Shown piece by piece: positions 15,370 to 18,006 of a stretch of 18,006 nucleotides of DNA. The DNA is taken from NCBI GenBank assembly GCA_004552725.1, contig SFNM01000034.1, positions 1-18,006 on the forward strand, written 5' to 3'. The position numbers and the translations under genes are program-made. How positions within the stretch are numbered: position 1 is the stretch's first letter; every line of letters starts with the position of its first letter. Below the pieces are notes generated by a model, which did not search any database, was not told the origin of the DNA, and saw only the letters and a program-made list of their open reading frames with translations. Source of the DNA: Bacteroidales bacterium. GTDB lineage: Bacteria > Bacteroidota > Bacteroidia > Bacteroidales > Muribaculaceae.

Positions 15370-16211
15370 TACTCGTAGCTGACTGTGGCAGCACTAAGAT
15401 TGACTGGTGTCTGCTCAACAACGGAAAAGTTGAAAAACAAGTGTTCACCCTCGGCATGAATGCCGTGATGCTTACCGAAGAAGAAATGCGCACTCGTTTG
15501 GCCGACGAACTCGCGCCCGAAATGGCCGGTTATCCCATCGAAGAAGTATACTTCTACGGTGCCGGTTGCATCTCCCCCGAAGTCTGCGGCAACGTGGCTC
15601 GCGCCATCCAAGCAAACATCCCCGATACCAAAATAGTGGAAGTACACACCGACTTGCTGGCTGCTGCTCGCGCTCTGTGCGGCCGCACTCCCGGCATCGC
15701 CTGCATCATGGGCACCGGCTCCAACTCCTGCTACTACGACGGCGAAAAAATCTGCGACAACGTGTCGCCTCTGGGCTACATCCTCGGCGACGAAGGCTCG
15801 GGCGCAGTGCTCGGCAAACTCCTCATCGGCGACGTGCTTAAGAACCAGTTGCCCAAGGACTTGTGCGAGAAGTTCCTCCAACAATACGAACTTGACCGTA
15901 TGACAATCATCCGTCGCGTGTACAAGGAACCGCAAGGCAACCGCTTCCTCGCATCCATCACCCCGTTCCTTATCCAAAACATCGACCGTCCGGAAATCCA
16001 CGCTCTCGTGCTCAACTCGTTCAAGGCTTTCTTCGTGCGCAACATTCAGCAGTACAAGAATTACAGCGAACTCAGCGTAAACTTCATCGGTTCCATCGCT
16101 TACTACTACCGCGAAGTCCTCGAAGAAGCCGCCGCTCAATGTGGCTGCACCGTGGGCTCCATCATCAAGAGCCCCATGGAAGGTCTCATCAAATTCCACA
16201 CTGCAATCTAA
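15366..16211 (+). CDS. murK: BadF/BadG-type amino-sugar kinase, probable MurNAc kinase MurK
   Basis: This is a 281-residue cytoplasmic ASKHA-fold kinase. It begins MILVADCGSTKIDW, with the phosphate-1 loop DCGSTK at 6-11. Asp96 in VHTDLLAAAR is the probable catalytic base, IMGTGSNSCYY (114-124) is the phosphate-2 loop, and GYILGDEGSGAVLG (137-150) is the family signature. The late FIGSIAYYY segment is the adenosine-side motif. The family includes GlcNAc and MurNAc kinases. Coupling by overlap to the MurT-like gene, and murQ 23 nt downstream, argue for MurNAc as the substrate, giving MurNAc-6-P. The enzyme may also accept GlcNAc or other hexosamines. Kinase family is secure; MurNAc specificity rests on neighbourhood. 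Confidence 0.88.
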   Translation: MILVADCGSTKIDWCLLNNGKVEKQVFTLGMNAVMLTEEEMRTRLADELAPEMAGYPIEEVYFYGAGCISPEVCGNVARAIQANIPDTKIVEVHTDLLAAARALCGRTPGIACIMGTGSNSCYYDGEKICDNVSPLGYILGDEGSGAVLGKLLIGDVLKNQLPKDLCEKFLQQYELDRMTIIRRVYKEPQGNRFLASITPFLIQNIDRPEIHALVLNSFKAFFVRNIQQYKNYSELSVNFIGSIAYYYREVLEEAAAQCGCTVGSIIKSPMEGLIKFHTAI

Positions 16212-16234
16212 CACAATTAACATAAAACGACAAT

Positions 16235-17059
16235 ATGGCATTCGTAAAAATCAGCGAGCAATCCTCGCTCTACAACGACCTCGAAAAAAAATCTGTAGGC
16301 GAAATTCTTCGCGACATCAACACCGAGGACAAAAAAGTGGCCCTCGCCGTGGAGAAAGCCCTCCCCGCTATCGAAAAACTCGTCACTGAAATCGTGGCTC
16401 GCATGAAACGCGGCGGTCGCATCTTCTATATGGGTGCCGGCACCTCCGGCCGTCTCGGCGTGCTCGACGCTTCGGAAATACCTCCCACATTCGGCATGGA
16501 TCCCTCGTGGGTAATCGGTCTCATTGCCGGCGGCGACACCGCCCTGCGCAACGCCGTTGAAAATGCCGAAGACGACACCAAGCAAGGTTGGCTCGACCTC
16601 CAGCAGTTCAACATCAACGAAAAAGACACCGTAATCGGTATTGCCGCCTCCGGCACCACTCCCTACGTAATCGGCGCCCTCAACGACTGCCGCGCTCACG
16701 GCATCCTCACCGCCGCCATCACCTCCAACCCCGATGCACCGGTGAGCGAAGCCGCCGACATCGCCATCGAAATGGTGGTAGGCCCGGAATATGTCACCGG
16801 TTCGTCGCGTATGAAATCCGGCACCGGCCAAAAGATGATTTGCAACATGATTTCAACCACCGTCATGATTAAGATGGGTCGCGTTAAAGGCAACAAGATG
16901 GTGAATATGCAGCTCACTAATGCCAAACTCGTGGACCGCGGCACCCGCATGGTGGTCGACGAACTCAAACTCACATACGACGAAGCCAAACGCTTGCTGT
17001 TGATGCACGGCTCGGTTAAAGCCGCAGTCGACGCTTATCGCGGTGTGGTTGAAGAATAA
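16235..17059 (+). CDS. murQ: MurQ, N-acetylmuramic acid 6-phosphate etherase
   Basis: The 274-residue protein matches MurQ from end to end; the family is usually about 270-305 residues. It contains a SIS fold, with YMGAGTSGRLGVLDASEIPP at 65-84, AASGTTPYVIGAL (about 137-149) and GSSRMKSGTGQK (about 189-200). Glu81 (DASE) and Glu112 (NAEDD) have the same 31-residue separation as the two functional glutamates of Escherichia coli MurQ. MurQ cleaves the lactyl ether of MurNAc-6-P, giving GlcNAc-6-P and D-lactate in the cytoplasm. The substrate would come from the kinase immediately upstream, and the D-lactate could feed the FAD/Fe-S enzyme three genes upstream. GlcNAc-6-P deacetylase (NagA) and deaminase (NagB) are not in this window. 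Confidence 0.97.
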   Translation: MAFVKISEQSSLYNDLEKKSVGEILRDINTEDKKVALAVEKALPAIEKLVTEIVARMKRGGRIFYMGAGTSGRLGVLDASEIPPTFGMDPSWVIGLIAGGDTALRNAVENAEDDTKQGWLDLQQFNINEKDTVIGIAASGTTPYVIGALNDCRAHGILTAAITSNPDAPVSEAADIAIEMVVGPEYVTGSSRMKSGTGQKMICNMISTTVMIKMGRVKGNKMVNMQLTNAKLVDRGTRMVVDELKLTYDEAKRLLLMHGSVKAAVDAYRGVVEE

Positions 17060-17068
17060 TTTGTGACT

Positions 17069-17746
17069 ATGCTTCGCAAACTCTTACTCGGATTCTCTGT
17101 GCTGACAGCCTTGGCGCTGTCGGCACAGACCTCCTCATTTGTTCCCGACCCCAAATTCGGCGAACTCTACGGCCAACGCGCCACACTGTTCGACCAACTC
17201 GGTGTGCGTTCCGACAACATTGTGATGCTCGGCAATAGCCTCACCCACGGCTGCGAATGGCGCGAATTGTTGGGCAACCCGCTTGTTGTGAACCGCGGCA
17301 TCAACGGCGACACCGCCGAAGGCATCTACCAGCGCCTCGGCTCCGTGCTCCGCGGCCAACCCGCAAAAATCTTCCTGCTCACCGGCGTGAACGACGTAAG
17401 CCACGACCTCTCCGCTGAGGAGGTTGTCGAAGGCATCGTCAAAGTGCTCTTGCGCATCCGCGAGGAATCACCATCCACGCGCGTGTACCTGCAGTCGCTA
17501 CTGCCCATCAACCAATCCTTCGAGCGCTATCATCGCCTCGACGGCAAGGAAGATGTCATCCGTGAAATCAACCGTTTGTTGCAACTGCGCGCAGCTGAAT
17601 TGGGTGTAACGTGGATTAACCTTTACCCACACTTCGCCGATGGCGATGGCAACCTCCGCCGCGAGCTCACCAACGACGGCCTCCACCTGCTCGGCCCCGG
17701 CTACCTCATCTGGCGCGAGCTCATTCTCCCCTACATCAACGAGTAA
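17069..17746 (+). CDS. Exported SGNH/GDSL hydrolase, possible peptidoglycan O-acetylesterase
   Basis: The ATG at 17069 is preferred over the in-frame GTG at 17063 because a signal peptide begins there (LRKLLLGFSVLTALALSA, cut before Gln20). The 225-residue product has all SGNH blocks: VMLGNSLTHG with nucleophile Ser57, NRGINGDT with Asn79 and nearby Gly, LLTGVNDVSHD with Asn108, and LTNDGLHL with Asp203 and His206. These enzymes are small serine esterases. In an operon for peptidoglycan-sugar salvage, removal of O-acetyl groups from MurNAc (or from other host-derived amino sugars) is the likely job, because C6 acetylation blocks muramidases and 6-phosphorylation. It lies 9 nt after murQ and is the last gene before the hairpin. 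The fold is secure; the substrate is inferred. Confidence 0.88.
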   Translation: MLRKLLLGFSVLTALALSAQTSSFVPDPKFGELYGQRATLFDQLGVRSDNIVMLGNSLTHGCEWRELLGNPLVVNRGINGDTAEGIYQRLGSVLRGQPAKIFLLTGVNDVSHDLSAEEVVEGIVKVLLRIREESPSTRVYLQSLLPINQSFERYHRLDGKEDVIREINRLLQLRAAELGVTWINLYPHFADGDGNLRRELTNDGLHLLGPGYLIWRELILPYINE

Positions 17747-17765
17747 TCGATTGATCACATACCCG

Positions 17766-17808
17766 AACGGGTATAAATCTACTTCTTTCGGGTAGATTTA
17801 TATCCGTT
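17766..17808 (+). terminator. Strong hairpin at the end of the salvage operon
   Basis: Bases 17766-17782 pair with 17792-17808 (right arm GTAGATTTATATCCGTT), giving a 17-bp stem with one G-U pair and a 9-nt loop. It begins 19 nt after the SGNH stop codon. Only a short T run follows (TTTAG), so it is not a textbook intrinsic terminator; it could instead stabilise the 3' end of the mRNA. A smaller alternative hairpin, ACCCGAACGGGT at 17761-17772, competes with the left arm. Confidence 0.6.
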
Positions 17809-18006
17809 TAGCTATAAATTATTGATACTTACTGCATTGCACTCTTCCCTGTCGCTTATTGCGCCTTCACCTCTTGTCAATTATTAAGCAAAGTTAAATG
17901 CGTTAAATTGTTTTTATCCTAAAATCCGCAACTATCATCCAATACACGATTAAGGGTAGATTTATGAGTCGTTAGTAGCAGCTTTCAGTAAAAAGCAACA
18001 GCACAA
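17809..18006. other. AT-rich 3' intergenic region
   Basis: No coding sequence or RNA gene is recognised here; with the hairpin, the gene-free stretch after the operon is 260 bp. The motif GGGTAGATTTAT at 17954-17965 repeats part of the hairpin's right arm (17790-17801) and is followed by a loosely similar GTCGTTAG. The region may hold regulatory sequence for a gene beyond the right edge. Confidence 0.4.
17889..17896 (-). promoter_or_regulatory. Possible minus-strand -7 box in the 3' intergenic region
   Basis: The minus strand reads TAACTTTG, an exact TAnnTTTG match. No clear -33 element lies at the expected distance, and no ORF follows on that strand before the hairpin and the antisense side of the SGNH gene. 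It may be chance, or it may start a short antisense transcript. Confidence 0.25.

Noticed and set aside
17954..17965. Invertible-promoter (phase-variation) element formed by the repeated GTAGATTTAT motif
   Set aside because: The inverted copies are only 9 bp apart in the hairpin, the distal copy is in direct orientation to the nearer arm, and no recombinase gene is present in the window.
1..18006. CRISPR arrays, tRNA or rRNA genes, insertion sequences or prophage genes
   Set aside because: No regularly spaced repeats, no tRNA-like cloverleaf with flanking context, no rRNA-like sequence, and no transposase, integrase or phage protein was recognised on either strand.

Overview
The window looks like chromosome from a member of the Bacteroidales, with a gene style that fits Muribaculaceae or a relative. 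Evidence seen directly: four TAnnTTTG boxes, the Bacteroidota -7 promoter element, lie at plausible promoter positions (three upstream of + strand genes, one at the start of a minus-strand pair). Gene starts are not preceded by clear Shine-Dalgarno sequences. Two secreted proteins have signal peptides that appear to be cut just before a Gln. The protein families (DUF3795, golvesin-domain amidase, DUF4922, DUF1343/NamZ, DUF5009/NagX, MurK-type kinase) are typical of that phylum. The genus is inference.

Layout. Bases 1-1290 hold three small unrelated genes: a cysteine-rich DUF3795 protein (+) and a HigBA-like pair (-), with the putative toxin first and an XRE antitoxin second. The pair has a perfect 22-bp palindrome at its promoter. 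A lipoprotein NlpC/P60 endopeptidase (1289-1876) follows, with its own promoter and almost no 5' leader.

From 2005 to 17746 ten tightly packed + strand genes, counted after the first gene (eleven in all), look like one operon. Gaps run from a 4-nt overlap to 29 nt. It begins at a -7 box (1947-1954) and ends before a strong hairpin (17766-17808). Order: exported zinc amidase with a golvesin-like insertion; two-domain GT2 glycosyltransferase; DUF4922 HIT-superfamily nucleotidyltransferase; SpoIID/LytB-domain protein without a signal peptide; AmpG-like MFS permease; NamZ exo-N-acetylmuramidase (DUF1343, GH171); FAD/Fe-S D-lactate dehydrogenase-like protein; DUF5009/NagX (MurT-like) membrane protein; MurK-like sugar kinase; MurQ MurNAc-6-P etherase; exported SGNH esterase.

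Most of the operon makes sense as peptidoglycan salvage. Outside the inner membrane, the amidase strips stem peptides, the SGNH enzyme may remove O-acetyl groups, and NamZ releases MurNAc. AmpG and/or the DUF5009 protein import muropeptides or MurNAc. The kinase makes MurNAc-6-P, MurQ splits it into GlcNAc-6-P and D-lactate, and the FAD/Fe-S enzyme can oxidise D-lactate to pyruvate. No nagA or nagB lies in the window, so the final amino-sugar steps must be encoded elsewhere.

The part not explained by known salvage is the GT2 - DUF4922 - SpoIID block (4987-8716). All three appear cytoplasmic, are almost fused by spacing, and keep recognisable active-site motifs. This is my best candidate for an undescribed activity. 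No tRNA, rRNA, CRISPR array, insertion sequence or prophage gene was seen.
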